This document shows, piece after piece, positions 51,931 through 64,000 of a DNA stretch of 64,000 nt. Every line of letters starts with the position of its first letter. Positions within the stretch are counted from its first letter, which is position 1. Source of the stretch: Loxodes magnus (lineage: Eukaryota > Ciliophora > Karyorelictea > Loxodida > Loxodidae); contig CAMPDV010001074.1 of NCBI GenBank assembly GCA_946699065.1, positions 78,285 through 142,284 of the forward strand, written 5' to 3'. Position numbers and translations under genes: made by a program. The notes under the pieces were generated by a model. That model saw only the letters and a program-made list of their open reading frames with translations, was not told the origin of the DNA and searched no databases.

Positions 51931-54900
51931 TCTTCTATAGGATTCAGATAAAAAGCAAATAAGAAATCTGTTTATAGATCTTTAGACAGAAAGTTAAGTA
52001 TTCTATTATGCCATTTGCTCCTTCTATTAAGAGTTCTTATAATCCTTATAACTACTAGAAATCTTGGATTATTTTCCAGAGTTAATAAATATTAGGAAAT
52101 TATAAGCTATTGCAGCTCTATCTCTTAGTGGGATATATAAAATAAATAATTTAAATAATTGCAGCTAATAGCACTAATAAATGAGTCTTAAAATACTAGT
52201 TTCATAAATATTAGCTAGAGACTTTAGCTTTCCTCCTGCTTATTTATCTTAAATGTGTATTTTTGTAAAGTTGAGCCCAAGTTTAAAGAATGATGTTGTT
52301 TATTATAAATATTTAGATATTTAGTTGATTTATTAAGGTTATTCTAGTTTAAAATAACTGGTTTTAGGTTGTACAGGAGATGATTAAGATAGAAGTATTA
52401 AACTTGGTTTTATAATTAAGGATACATAAATTGCCTTGGTAATATTTGGTTTTATTAAAATAATTATTTATCTTAGTGATGAATAATCCTTTAATATACT
52501 TATTGATATCACTATTATATTACCTTTATAATTTAAAAGTATCTTAAATAATTAATTGATTAGCATCTCTAAAATAAAGTTTATTAACTATTATTTCAAT
52601 TAAGAAAATATGAATCAATCAAATAATTATTCTAAGATAGTACTTTATTTAGACTAATTAACCTCAAATTTAAGCTTAGCTAAACCTAAAGGTATGTGTG
52701 ATGCCTTTTTACTTCAATAACAATAAATTAGTTTCCTTTTCTAGCTATTTATGATGCTTTCTCAAGAATTTGCTTAAAGCTATTTTACTAAGAATAGGTT
52801 TGATGAATCTAGATATAAAGTTTAGGTATAGTCAAAACTTGGAATATATAGCTTAGATGTTTAGAGAATTTAAATTATAAAGCACAATTCTGAATCTTTA
52901 GAAAAGAACTAGCAAATACTTCTTGGCATTCCTTTTTAGGTGCATGCTCTAAAAAGAAAAAATGAAGAAACATATTCTTATTTAAAGTATTAAAACCAGT
53001 CTCTATTTAATCTTAGAGAACATTTTTTGGAGAATGTACATATGCTTGTTATGTACTTCTATGCTCTCAAAGGAATGGAGAAGATAAGAAAGCTAGAATT
53101 ATTTAATTATTCCAAATTAGATTTTTCATTTAAATGGTAAAGAAGAAAAGAGACATCAGCTGAACTACTCAAGACAGTTTTTAGCTTTTTACATTTTTAA
53201 TGAGACAAGCTGCTATGTAAATGGAGCTATTAACTGATATAAGCAAAAAGCCTTTAATTCTGTGGATTATGCAGATATATTAGAGAAAAAGAGTTTCGCA
53301 TCACAATAAAACTGAATAAAAGATAATAGGAAGAAAAGTTTAGATTTACTAGACAGCAATTTAAAAGGAATGGAATAAAGTATTATGCTTCTGGTTTATT
53401 ATATCTCTGTCTTAAATACAAAACTTTCTCAATATAATAGAAAATTAGATTTATCTAATACAGAAATACCTCATTTTAATGCAGCCTTGCAAACAACTGG
53501 AACATAAATAGCTTTACTAAGTAATATTGAAAACCTCCACCACTAACCTTTATGGAACGAGTTCTAAAATACTAGTAAGAATTCATATTCGATTCCTGGT
53601 AGTAATTCTCTAATAAGTTTAGTTATTTTAATATTCTAATTTCTTAGAATTAGCAGTCAAGCTATAAAATCATATCTAGAGATTATCATAATCAGGAAAT
53701 AAATAAATATCACGCTTTAGCTTTAAAGAGTTTAGCTGAGAAAATTTAATGTCAGAGAAGATTACAAAAATCCTTTAAGCCATTAATAGAAATAAGAAAC
53801 TGAAAGAAAACTTTGGATAATGGGAATGAATACTTAAAAGCTAAAATAATAAAAAATACTTTGAACTTGCTAGCTAAATATAATCCAGAGAGAAGTATTT
53901 CTCATAAAGTAAAGAAGGTGAGTATTATTAATTTAAAGATATGTCAATAGCAAGCTATAATTTAGACCAAAATGAAAAATAATTTCAATATCGCTAATAG
54001 ATTTAGTTATAATAATCACCTGAGTTAAAGTATAGCAAAATATAATCATTAAAATCAAAGGATGAAAACAAATCCAAAAATCGGAATTTATAATATAAAA
54101 TATTTAAGTTTAAACTTTTAGCCACAGACGTTGTCTTATAATATTCTTGAAAAGAAGTACTAAATTAGGAAAATACAGATTAAAGGTTAATAGATTAGGA
54201 AAAAATACTTGAAAGTTTATTAAAATAAATATAAAAAAACTTAATTTAAATATAGAAAGATAGATCTATTATTTCCATCTAAATACCATAAACTAAAGTA
54301 ATATAATTTAAAACTATAAAAACAAAATTAAACTTAAAGCAAGAAAGCTGGTATTATCAACTGTAAAAGTTAAGACTAAAATGAGATTTTTTAAATAATC
54401 TTTAAAAGGTATACTGAGAGATTGAATGGGCTAATTGAAATTTATAGTGTTTAGTCTAAGCAATATCCTACATACAAAATAGTAGAAATGAAAGACTAGA
54501 ATGAGTTTAAATGAGTGATAAAAATGAAAGCAGTAAATATGATTCTAAAGAGTCTCTAACATAAATCCAATAAACAAATACTTTGCAGATAATTGAATCA
54601 GCTAGATAGCTAACTATTACAAAAGGAATATCTTAAGCTCCTCACTCAAAATAATATTTTAAGTTATGAAAAAATGAGCTATTTATGAACTAGTAATAAA
54701 TGATGTCTCTCTTCTAAAACTAAAGACATGACAAAAAGCAAGTTTTTTGATAGATACCAATTTCATAAATAAAGAGTAGCAAAATAAGTTTCAATAAACT
54801 ATTTTGAAGAAAAAGAAATTACTTAGATAAACTACTACAGTCTAGTCCTATAGATAGAAATAGCTTACTTCATAAATAATGTTTTATCAAATGAGCTCAC

Positions 54901-55430
54901 AGTAGGATAGGTATTTAAAACTTAAATGTAATATAAGAATCATATATAAGATTCTACATACTAGAGAATAATGGATATTCTTTATGCATCCTATAGTAAA
55001 ACTAGAATAATGTAAAGAAATTAAAGATATCAGTAAATATTTAAATATTTAGCTTATAGGTAATATTCCTAACAATAGTTTAAGATGTTAATAGTAATCA
55101 TTCAACAAATAAACCTAGTAAATACAATACTAACCTAAAAATTACTACAGCCATAACTCTAGCACTATAATAGAGAAAGGTAGATAATATTCTTCTAAAA
55201 TCACTATACAAAGAAATATATTATTTAAACTTAAATTACTTAGCAGCAGAAAGTAATATATTTATTATTATTTTCAAAGCTAAGAAAAAAGGCTAAGATA
55301 GAGATAAAATTAAATGAAAAAGATCTTAAGAACTGAAAAGTAAAATACTAATAAAGCAACTAGAAAGTAGAATAAGGCTTAAATTTATTTAAAGCAGTCT
55401 AAAAGTATTTACCGTAAGTAGAAATAATGA
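51911..55430 (+). CDS. X-family copy 3 (X3), longest copy, unknown function
   Basis: A coding region of about 3.5 kb starts near ATG 51911 (MGQRFADLLQDSDKKQIRNL) and ends with TGA 55428-55430 (...IYRKQKQ). The frame changes several times. One change is explained by a clear 23-bp intron (53137-53159), joining LFQIRFFIQM to LNYSRQFLAFYIFNE. Good coding blocks include LNYKAQFWIFRKELANTSWH, DLLDSNLKGMEQSIMLLVYY, FKRYTERLNGLIEIYSV and a Gln-rich C-terminus (SYEKMSYLWTSNKWCLSS onward). Several TGA codons must be Trp. Other intron limits were not fixed. No known domain is seen: Leu-rich helices followed by Gln/Lys/Tyr-rich sequence. X1 and X2 are partial paralogues. Confidence 0.5.
53137..53159 (+). 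other. 23-bp intron in X3
   Basis: GTAAAG...ACATCAG; its removal joins two strongly coding frames. Length is in line with the 28- and 29-bp introns of gene P. Confidence 0.55.
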
Positions 55431-56399
55431 TAATAGAAAGGATTATTCTAAAGTGGCGTAGTTAGTTAATCATTAATTAACTTTTAGTTGATTTGGTTTT
55501 TAATTAAAGCATTTGCTTATCTTTTAATCTTAAGTTACTTGTAAATCTATGAGATAAGTTCTAAATTACTACTACTTATCTAATAAATAGATAAATCTAA
55601 GGATTTACTAAAAATTATATAAATAGCTTAGTTATTGATATAGTTTACTATAACTAAAACTTAAAATTACTAATCTATCTTTAAGTAAAGATCAAAGAGA
55701 TATAATATTACTATAACTTAGTGCTATGTTATTCTATTCAACTTAGTAGAGGCTAATTTAATTTAATTCTCTATATTTAAGAGTTTAAGCATAGATCCAT
55801 ATAATACTATATCAGAATCTCTTATAATTAGATAGTCCATTGAATGTGCAGCTTATAATTAAGGAAACCTTCATAATGTAAAATATTAAAACTAAATTAA
55901 AGATATCTAGCTGTTTAAGCTTAATTAATATAATCTTAACCAATAAAATAACTAAATATAGTAACTAATTGATATCAAAACTAGCATGCTTCACTAAAGT
56001 ATTTTAATACTTATTCTAATAAATTCTTATTTTCTAGCTAAGAAACTAAAACTAAGCAAATTAGTTTGTTTTAAAGTTATAAGGAAGGATAAAATATTAA
56101 TGAGGCTTTGTTTATAAAGAAAGATTACTTAGATTTAGTTTTAGTAGTTTAGAAACTTCATAAATAGTATTAAATCTGGTAAAAATAAGTTTAAAAAGTG
56201 GTAAAATCAAGGTAGAAAGATTGATAATAACAAATTTAGATTGTTTAGCTAATAATGTTTAAAGAAACAAGTAAGAACTTTAGCTAATTCTAATTATAAT
56301 AAGAAAAGAAAATAATAAACTTAAAGATGTTTAATAAAACCTAAATACTTTATTCTATTTAAGTCTTATGTTATAAAAAGAATGTATGCAGTCCTAAAT
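55431..56399. other. Intergenic, AT-rich
   Basis: No supported frame or RNA gene on either strand. Confidence 0.45.
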
Positions 56400-56850
56400 A
56401 TAGCTTGATAATTTGAACAATGACTAAATATTTCTTGAAAGAAATATTTTATTTCTTTTAAACATAAATATGAAAATTAAAATATTTGCTTTTTTATAAC
56501 CTTTATATTTAGTGTAGTTTATCAGCTTATCATATATATTACTATAATAATTGAATGCTTTCATTTTAAAGACTTAAGTCTATATTACTCATCCTTCTGA
56601 TTAATTTTATGTCTTATGATTAAATAAGAATATTTTGGGACAGCTAAGATTTCTTTATGTCGATAATTCTAAAATATCTTTAATCTCAAGAAATATAAAG
56701 TACCATAAATTCCCTTATTTCGCATTAAAGCAAGTTTGTATAATTTATTTATATTATTTAGTAGATTATATTTATATATTCTATTTAAGTGTAATAATTT
56801 AACAACCATACTTAAATAAACTATAACTATTTATATCTAATATTCTATGT
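56400..56850. repeat. Third copy of the kinase 3' flank
   Basis: The part from about 56640 (TCAAGAAATATAAAGTACC, then the CCTTATTTCGCATTAAAGCA tract) matches 15580-15740 and 9640-9800 in order, just before a minus-strand kinase tail. Confidence 0.55.
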
Positions 56851-57500
56851 CCTTTTTCATTGTCTTATTCCCCCTTTGTATTTCAAGTTATTCATTTTCA
56901 TCCTTCATATTCTCTTCCTTAGCTGAGTTCTGAGAAGACTCCTCATAATAAATTAATACCTCTGTTTTATTCTACATCTACTAGAAGTTTTCCTATTATA
57001 CCTAATTGATATTCTACTCTTCACTTCTAAATGACTTAAGTTAAATTAGTCCCTATTTATTTTACTGAGCTTATTAAAATTGCTCTTTCTTTAGCTTTAG
57101 TTTTAGTTTTAGTTTTTATGCTTTTTTAATTTAATTTACTTACCTTTTAAAGTTGTAAAATGTCTTTTGGAATAATCATAGTTAAAATATACCTTTAGTA
57201 GAAGAGTTAATTCTGATTCTTGAGTTATTTCCTATGAAAATGAGTGAGATATAAAGTCAGAGGGGACAGTTTCACGATTTATGCTAATGTCTTATTTCTG
57301 GAAAAGATAAACATTGATTGAATGTTTTTACTGCTATGCAAGCAAGAATCATATATCACTTTCTAGCTTACTTTGCTATCTAACAGTTCAGGAGACATTC
57401 ATTATAAAGATTCTTTATCTTCTAATGTAGTAGTTATATTAGCTTCACTAACTAATTCAAGATCTGCAAATTTAGAAGAATCACTATCATCTAACGTAAT
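56850..57500 (-). pseudogene. Kinase C-terminal half, pseudogene (second copy)
   Basis: Same content and break point as 15740-16392: the minus strand starts at the residues after HRDLKxxN (LDDSDSSKFADLELVSEA) and runs into a frameshifted C-lobe and the Gln-rich tail. It is joined head-to-head to the TPR fragment that follows. Confidence 0.7.
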
Positions 57501-58060
57501 AATCCCAATAATATATTGCACATTTTTTCAAAAGCGATGTTTTAAACAGATTGGGAAGATATATAGAAGCTATTGAAAGTTTTAACAAAGCTATAAAATT
57601 TTATTACAATAACGCTATTACCATTCCAATAGATACAATTAAGCTATTGAAAGTCTACACATAGATAAAAAAAATTAGATCACAATAATGCTATCTTACA
57701 TTCTAGCAAAGGTAACATTCTGGACAGAATTCAATAATTTATGGTAGCTATTGGAAGCCTAAGCGTAGCTTTAAAATTTGAATTGAATAACGCTATTGCC
57801 CATTCCAACAAATGGATACTTCGAACGATTTAAAAGATACAAATAAGCTTTTGAAAGTTATAACAAAGCTATATAACTTGATCTCAATAATGTTATAACA
57901 CATTTCAACATAGGCTACACTCTAAAAAGTGTAAGAATTTACGAAGAAGCCATTGAAAGTTTTTGCAAAGCTATAAAACTAGATTCTATTCAGGAGAATC
58001 AAAAAAAGACCATTAATGGGAATGTAAATTTAGCTTGCACTAAATCACCTCTTAATAGTT
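57501..58060 (+). pseudogene. Frameshifted TPR fragment (second copy)
   Basis: Plus-strand TPR pieces such as RYIEAIESFNKAIKF and the later EAIESFCKAIKLDS are separated by frame changes and a deletion relative to 16393-16960. The 5' junction sequence (AATAATCCCAATAATAT) is shared with the first copy. Confidence 0.7.
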
Positions 58061-58129
58061 TTAATCCTGCCTAAAACCTAAATTCTTATTGTTTTCTTAA
58101 AAGAAAGAAGAAAGCTCAAATTAATAAAA

Positions 58130-59165
58130 TTAAAATAAGATAACTTTAAATGGTATTTGATAATTTTGCATTTAAATGGCGTTGAATAAAATAAAAGATC
58201 TTAAATACAAATCTGAAATAACAAAAATTTTATTCAAAGCTAATAGTTTTTATCCAAATTGCAAATTTTATGCTAAGGTGGTTTTATCATTCTTTATCTT
58301 ATAATTAAAGGACTAAAAATATGCCCTTAAAAATTTTAATCCTTAAGCAAATTTAAAAAAATTGATAGACAATTTTTATCTAGAAGACAAAACTTTATTA
58401 TCACCTAGCAATCAACAATTTATAAGAATTCTAGAAGTATCTATTGATACTTCTAATTAAGGAAGATACGTCTTTTGTTTCTTGACTGATTATATGTTAG
58501 GGAAGTTTTTTTCAATGTAATAAAAACTTAACAATTATTTTCAGAATGGTCAAAAAATCTCCAATAAGATTTACTAGAAAAATTAATTTGGTATATTAAA
58601 TTGCTGAAGGTGCACAAGCTATTCCTTCCAAAAATTTAGTTCTTAGAGATTTTAAATAATTAAATATCTTACTAGATGATAGTGATTCGCCTAAGATTGC
58701 AGACCTTGAATAATTAGTGAAGCTAATGTTACTACAACATTAGAATCTAAAGAATCTTTATAATGAATGACTCCTGAATTGCTCGATAACAAAGTAAACT
58801 AGAAAAGCGACATATGATCTCTTGCTTGTATAACAGTAGAAATTTACAATGAATGTTTACCTATTCCCAGACCTTAATACATAGGCATAAATCATTACTT
58901 AGAATAAAAAATCCTTGATTTTCAAAGGAAATAACTTAAGAACCAGAACTAGTTTAATTGTTGCTTTAATGCTTTAGTTATGATTAGACTAAAAGACCAG
59001 GTATTTTAATTTTTAAAAGGTAATTAGATTAAATAAAGCAGAAATGGAAGCAGATAAACTAGTAATAAGGGTTATCTTAATATTTAAACAATATTAAAAG
59101 GGTTAAATTTCATGCAAGATACTTAAAAGAGAAGAGTATATTATTAATTAGATGCAATAAGAAAA
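58130..59165 (+). pseudogene. TPR-family kinase domain, pseudogene (copy D)
   Basis: The plus strand follows the gene B kinase: ADGT-loop remains, then LRDFKQLNILLDDSDSPKIA (HRD changed to LRD), then a one-base loss inside the DLG codons that shifts the frame before VSEANVTTTLESKE, QWMTPELLDN and SDIWSLACITVEIY. Further shifts break the C-lobe. N-lobe sequence is partly deleted. It lies in inverted orientation to gene B and is followed by the right arm of the inverted repeat, as gene B is by the left arm. Confidence 0.75.
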
Positions 59166-59189
59166 CTTCTGGATGAGTAAGAAGTTAGG

Positions 59190-61870
59190 AAATTAGAAAT
59201 TGGAAATAAAAGTAGGAATTATTGAAAAGTTATAATGGGTTATTTGATATTTCTAATTTAACTTAATTAAATTAATAATAAAATGGTATGCTTAGAAAGT
59301 TAAGAAAGAGTATTTTGATCTAAACTTGAGAAAATAAAAAAGTAAGTAGGTTTTATACTTGTAGAGTATTTGTATGGATTATATATAAGTAGAAGTTAAG
59401 AATATGTAATGTAGATGATGATAAATGTGAATATAAGATTAAAAATAGCAAGTTTTGTATTTGCTTATATTTAGATTATAAATCTACCTTGCTTAGAATA
59501 GTGAAAATAAGATATTATATAATTCTTAATATCTCTAATATTTATCTATATCTGTATAGATATTAAACCTATATATTTTGGATCCTATCTAAATTTCTCT
59601 TAGCTCCAAGAGTAAATTAATAAAACTTTTTTTAGAGTGTTAAGAAAATAATCTTATGGATATATCATTAAAAACTAATGCTTAACATTTGAAAATTTAG
59701 ACTTTATAAACTAAAGTTAGGTTTCATAAGTACATAGGCTTAATTATTAGAATATGGATAGAAGCTAAAAAACTAAGAATATAAACTATTAAAGAAGCTA
59801 ACTATAATACTAAGTTTAGTAAAACATTTTAGATTAAGCCTTGAAATATTTAATTTATAATTAAACTCTAGAATAATTAAATGATCCATTCTTATTAAAA
59901 TACCTACAAACACTAAATATTTATAAGATATTATAAACCTTATTATATATCAGCCTCATAGTAAGATTATTATATATTTACTAACTATTTCATCTATATT
60001 ATTACAAACAAAAGCCTAAATATATTGAACACTCTTACTAACATTATTATTAAGTCCTAATTTGCTAGACCTACTAAATTAACACATCTTTTAGATTATT
60101 TCTATCTATTGCTTCAAGAACCTTTTTATTCCGTTTCTTAGTTAAAATCTTAATTGAACTTCATTCTTTAAATATCGCTATCTCTTAAAGAAGTAAGAAG
60201 CTATAAATGCTTATTGATTTGAGCTTTTAAGTTTCATCAGATTTAATAGCAAATGTTTAGTGATAATTTCTGAAATTATAGATGTCTACTATTCGTATAA
60301 GCTTTAATTAAGTATCTTAATTAAATAAATCCTAAAAGTCTAAAATATATGATCCTAATGCTTAAAGCAAATAATTACTTAAATAGAAAATCAGTAACTA
60401 TTAGCTATTCTATTAAATAAAATACTAAATAGCTTTATAATTTATTTGAGTTTCTTATTTAATTGATAGGATTATTAATTCGTAATTTATTAGATTCCTT
60501 TAATTATACCTTAACTATTAATAGTTGTATCTTGTTATTAAAAGTTAACTACTATTATTTGATTTGCTTACTTTATTATTTAAGTCTTTCTTATGTTCTT
60601 AATATTATTCAATCTTTTAAGCTTAGATGATTAATTAGATTACCATAGATTTATTAAACTCTTTTCTAACTAATAATAGGAGTATCTTAATGATTATAAT
60701 TAAGGCTTTAATTTACTTTCCTTATTAACTGATCTATTTAATTTCCTTATTAGCAACTTTGAATTTAAACTTAAAGGCTTATTTAATTAATCTTAGTTTC
60801 CTTTATTATCCTTAATACTGTTACTTATATATTATCTTATTTATACTAGTATAGTACTATTATTATGCTATTTAATGTTGTACTTGTTAGTGGATTATTA
60901 ATGTATCTAAGTATCTATTATAGTGGATTTATATGTCTTGCAAATAATATATTTAAGATAGTCTAAAATCTTTGCTATTGCTTGTATTATTTTAATTATA
61001 CAAGTAAATTTATGGGCTTAAGAATGGCGGGAATTAAATTTAGAATTGCTTAATTAAATTTCTATAATTTAGAAACATCTCAAAACGAATCCAAACTCTT
61101 GAAGAAAACTGATTCAGAAGACTATCTAGCTTTGTTTGAAGCTTGAATAATAAGAACAAGAAGTATTTTTTATTACATATGATGGTAACTTATTAGCAGA
61201 AATTTACTGTTGTAAGCATTAAGAGATTGATAAGTGTTAATAGGAGAGTTAGAGCAAAGCTGTTCCTAAATGGTCTTATTTAATAATAAGGTATAAAATG
61301 AAAAATACAGCTATTAAAATCAAAATAATAAGTATTGAGGATTTAAGTCTTTAAAGTAAATGCCTTCAATTATTATAGTCATTAATATGATAAGCAACTA
61401 CACTAAGTATAAAGCTTATAAAAGGATGGATACTCCCATTTCTTTTATGCTAAAAAGAACTAAATTTCTTCTTAATATTATAATAATAAATGAGATGCCC
61501 TTTATAATTGAGGGCAATATAACGAAGCTCTATAAAGCTATGATAAGGTAATTAGGTTAGATTCATATAATGCAAACTTATATAGTAACGAAAGATACAC
61601 TCTGGAAAATAAGGGAAATAAAATGAAGCTGTATAGAACTTTGATAAAGAATTGTAGATTGATCCTTATAATTAAATATTTTTAGTAATAAAGGAAATAT
61701 ACTTTAATAATGAAGGAAATTTAAGGAAGCTAAATAAACCTATGAAATAGCTATTAAATTAGATTCTACTAATGCTTCATTTTAAAGTATGAACTTTATT
61801 CTTATAATTATTGATAAAAATTAGTTTAGCTTTCTTAATATTAAAAATAAAGATAACTAAATAGTTTTGT
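59190..61870. repeat. Inverted repeat, right arm
   Basis: Reverse-complement partner of about 24950-27430 (see that entry). With kinase copies B and D at the inner edges, the whole unit is an inverted duplication of a kinase 3' end, its flank and a neighbouring TPR gene. Confidence 0.7.
61024..61795 (+). pseudogene. TPR gene, frameshifted (arm copy 2)
   Basis: Starts ATG 61024 (MAGIKFRIAQLN), close to the left-arm copy. TPR units such as YDKVIRLDSYNANLYSNERY and, after a shift, AIKLDSTNASF follow, with at least two frame changes. More degraded than the left-arm copy. Confidence 0.6.
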
Positions 61871-64000
61871 TATACTTTAATTCTCATAATATTTCCTAAT
61901 ATAAAGGAAATTAATAAATTAGTAGAAATATAAATATTAAATTTAGAGTCTCCTAAGTAAATCTAACTAATATATATGAATTACCTAAGTTTAAATATTA
62001 GGTTCTAATACTTAAGCCTTATCATTATTTTCTTAAATTCTTAGGACTTAAATTTATTTAAAATTATAAATAGTCTAGTATAGAATACTTATAAAGGCTT
62101 TTTAGTTTATTTTAAGAATCTCTTACTAGAAACTTTTCCAAAAGAAATATATAAATGATTCAAAATTTCAAGGAGATACCAATATCAATCCCTTTGTGTG
62201 TATATTTGTTTCCTACATATTATTATTACATTGAGGCTTTTAATATCTTCTATACTTACTATTTTAGGTATCTCCCTTAAACATTTTAGTAAAAGGTTTA
62301 AAAATAAGAAGTAACTATATAGTAATAGTTCTTATAGTAGCTATATTACTAGATATACGTAATATTAGTTATCTCTTAATTATTACATGCATTCAATAGA
62401 ATTTTAGCTTAGATTAAGATTAAGTAAATATTTAAACTTTCAGTCTTAAAATCTTAATTTAAAGATATAAAAAGTATTTTAGCTGATATTAGAAAGATAA
62501 AAAGCTAACTATAAATTACTAATTATACCTTAATAAAAGTTAGCTTGCTTAAATTATTAATGATAACTAATTCTAGTTATTTGACTAGTTTAGTAATTAA
62601 ATGTGAGTTATTATAATTAAGATCTAAAATTAAAATATTTAACTACTTTCTATAGCTTAAAGATATCTTAGGTATTAAGTTGTATATAATTAGATAGTAT
62701 TTCTATATTGGTATGTATATATGATTATTTAGATAGTTACCTATAAATCTTTCTTAATTGCTAGTCAATCTTAGCTAATATTTAATTAATGGCTAAGCTA
62801 TCACTATAATCACTTCATAACTAAATATAACAGCTTTTGATATAGATTTAGTCTTAAGGTATTCCTTTCTTTATAGGTCTAATTAAGTTGAGAAATATGA
62901 TAGAAAGAAAATAAGGGAGATTTAGTTATTTGATAGGTAAACAACTAGAATATTAAATGGTTATAAACTAGCAGACTTTAATATGCTCTACTTAATAATT
63001 AGATATATAGTAGTTTAAATAATTAAAATGATACTACTAAATATTAAGTATAAGTAACTAATTTCAGCTTGCTAATTAATTTGAATAACTTTAAATAGAA
63101 TAGCTAAAAATTATTAAGTAAGTGTAAAGATTCAATTAGCCTTTTAAATATTTTTCTAGTTCTACTAAAATTAAATAAATTATAAGTCTTTAGCTTTGAT
63201 TATATAGTAAATGTTTTAATATTATGTATAATTATATTGATAATATTATACTTCTTTATTATCTACTTTAATTAATCTTGGTCTTCTAATGTAGATAGCC
63301 TTTATTCTGAAATAAAGTATTTAAGTTTCTAAGTGTTAATCCTAAAGGAATTATAGTATCTTTAATAATAAATACGCTATTTATATTTATTGTCTTTTTT
63401 AGTTAATTATATAAAGCAACCTTATCTAATTTCTTGATTTAAATAAGATTTACTAAACTTTTATTAACTAACTTGTATAATAATTTCAATGGGTGGCTAT
63501 AAATTTAGTTTATTAGTTATAAAGATGTAAGGAGTAAGTTAATAAGTTAGTTATACTTAATTAACTATATTAAATATAATGCTAATTTATTCATTAGTAA
63601 GATATTGAGTCTCACTTTATGCAAACAATCTAAGTGTCTATAGCAGGAATAACTATAAAGCTATAAATATTTACTTTTCCTTCAAATTTTATTTTCTAAT
63701 TTAAGTTTCAGATTAAGCTTTTAACTGTCTCATGTATTTGCTTAAAATAAGATACAAATAGATCACATAGATTAATAGTAAATGTAGCATAAGATTTAAT
63801 TTGCTCTATTAGTAAATATAAAAGATAAGGATGGAAAAAATTAAAGGTAATACAAGTAAAAATAAGGAAGTATTAGAATAATCATTTGTATTAGAAGAGT
63901 AACTAATATTATATAATAAATCTAATTAATTCTTAAGTCTATTGTTTATCCTAAGCCTTAGTGGCTCAAGAATTACCTTTATTATCTTCACTCTTAGAGT
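61871..64000. other. AT-rich region, no gene seen
   Basis: About 2.1 kb of strongly AT-rich sequence; no frame with protein-like composition, no structured RNA and no repeat unit recognised. Confidence 0.5.

Overview
The window looks like nuclear DNA of a ciliate with a reassigned genetic code, most likely a karyorelict (Loxodes-like). TAA and TAG sit inside conserved domains where Gln fits. TGA sits where Trp is required, for example the TKL-kinase W-M-A-P-E and S-D-I-W-S-L motifs, and one site is TGG in two paralogues and TGA in a third. Every gene end I can place is TGA. That combination (UAR = Gln, UGA = Trp or stop) matches NCBI code 27 better than the Condylostoma code 28, where UAA and UAG also terminate. 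Introns are tiny, about 20-45 bp. A standard-code gene finder sees almost nothing real here outside the repeat array.

Layout: 1-950 is the C-terminal part of a sphingomyelin-synthase-family enzyme (+). 2048-2821 and 3269-3826 are two small membrane-protein genes (+). 4685-7198 is a Q-rich gene with two mini-introns (-). 8070-8564 is a small gene (-). 9802-12678 is an intact TPR-TKL kinase gene, here called A (-). 13.2-26.0 kb is a graveyard and nursery of duplicates: copies X1 and X2 of an unrecognised family, broken TPR and kinase pieces in both orientations, one intact-frame pseudokinase (17236-18228), and a decayed copy (P2) of the Q-rich gene. 27472-49186 is a giant TPR-kinase locus, here called B (-), with about 196 nearly identical 34-residue TPR units (a 20-kb array of 102-bp repeats) ending in a TKL kinase domain. 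50.3-55.4 kb holds several coding stretches and the longest X-family copy, X3 (+). 56.4-61.9 kb is a decayed inverted copy of the kinase locus and its 3' flank. 62-64 kb shows no gene.

The main theme is local expansion of a TPR-kinase family. Copy A has divergent TPRs and looks old and functional. Copy B has undergone recent tandem amplification with higher-order repeats. Copy C keeps a reading frame but has lost both catalytic aspartates. Copy D and several TPR shreds are pseudogenes. In the sequence as given, locus B has a disordered 300-bp stretch (32440-32745) that shifts the frame between 161 TPRs and the last 35 TPRs plus kinase; a sequencing or assembly fault there is a serious possibility. 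No tRNA, rRNA, CRISPR or recognisable transposase was found. Gene starts and intron limits outside A, B, P and the small single-frame genes are approximate.
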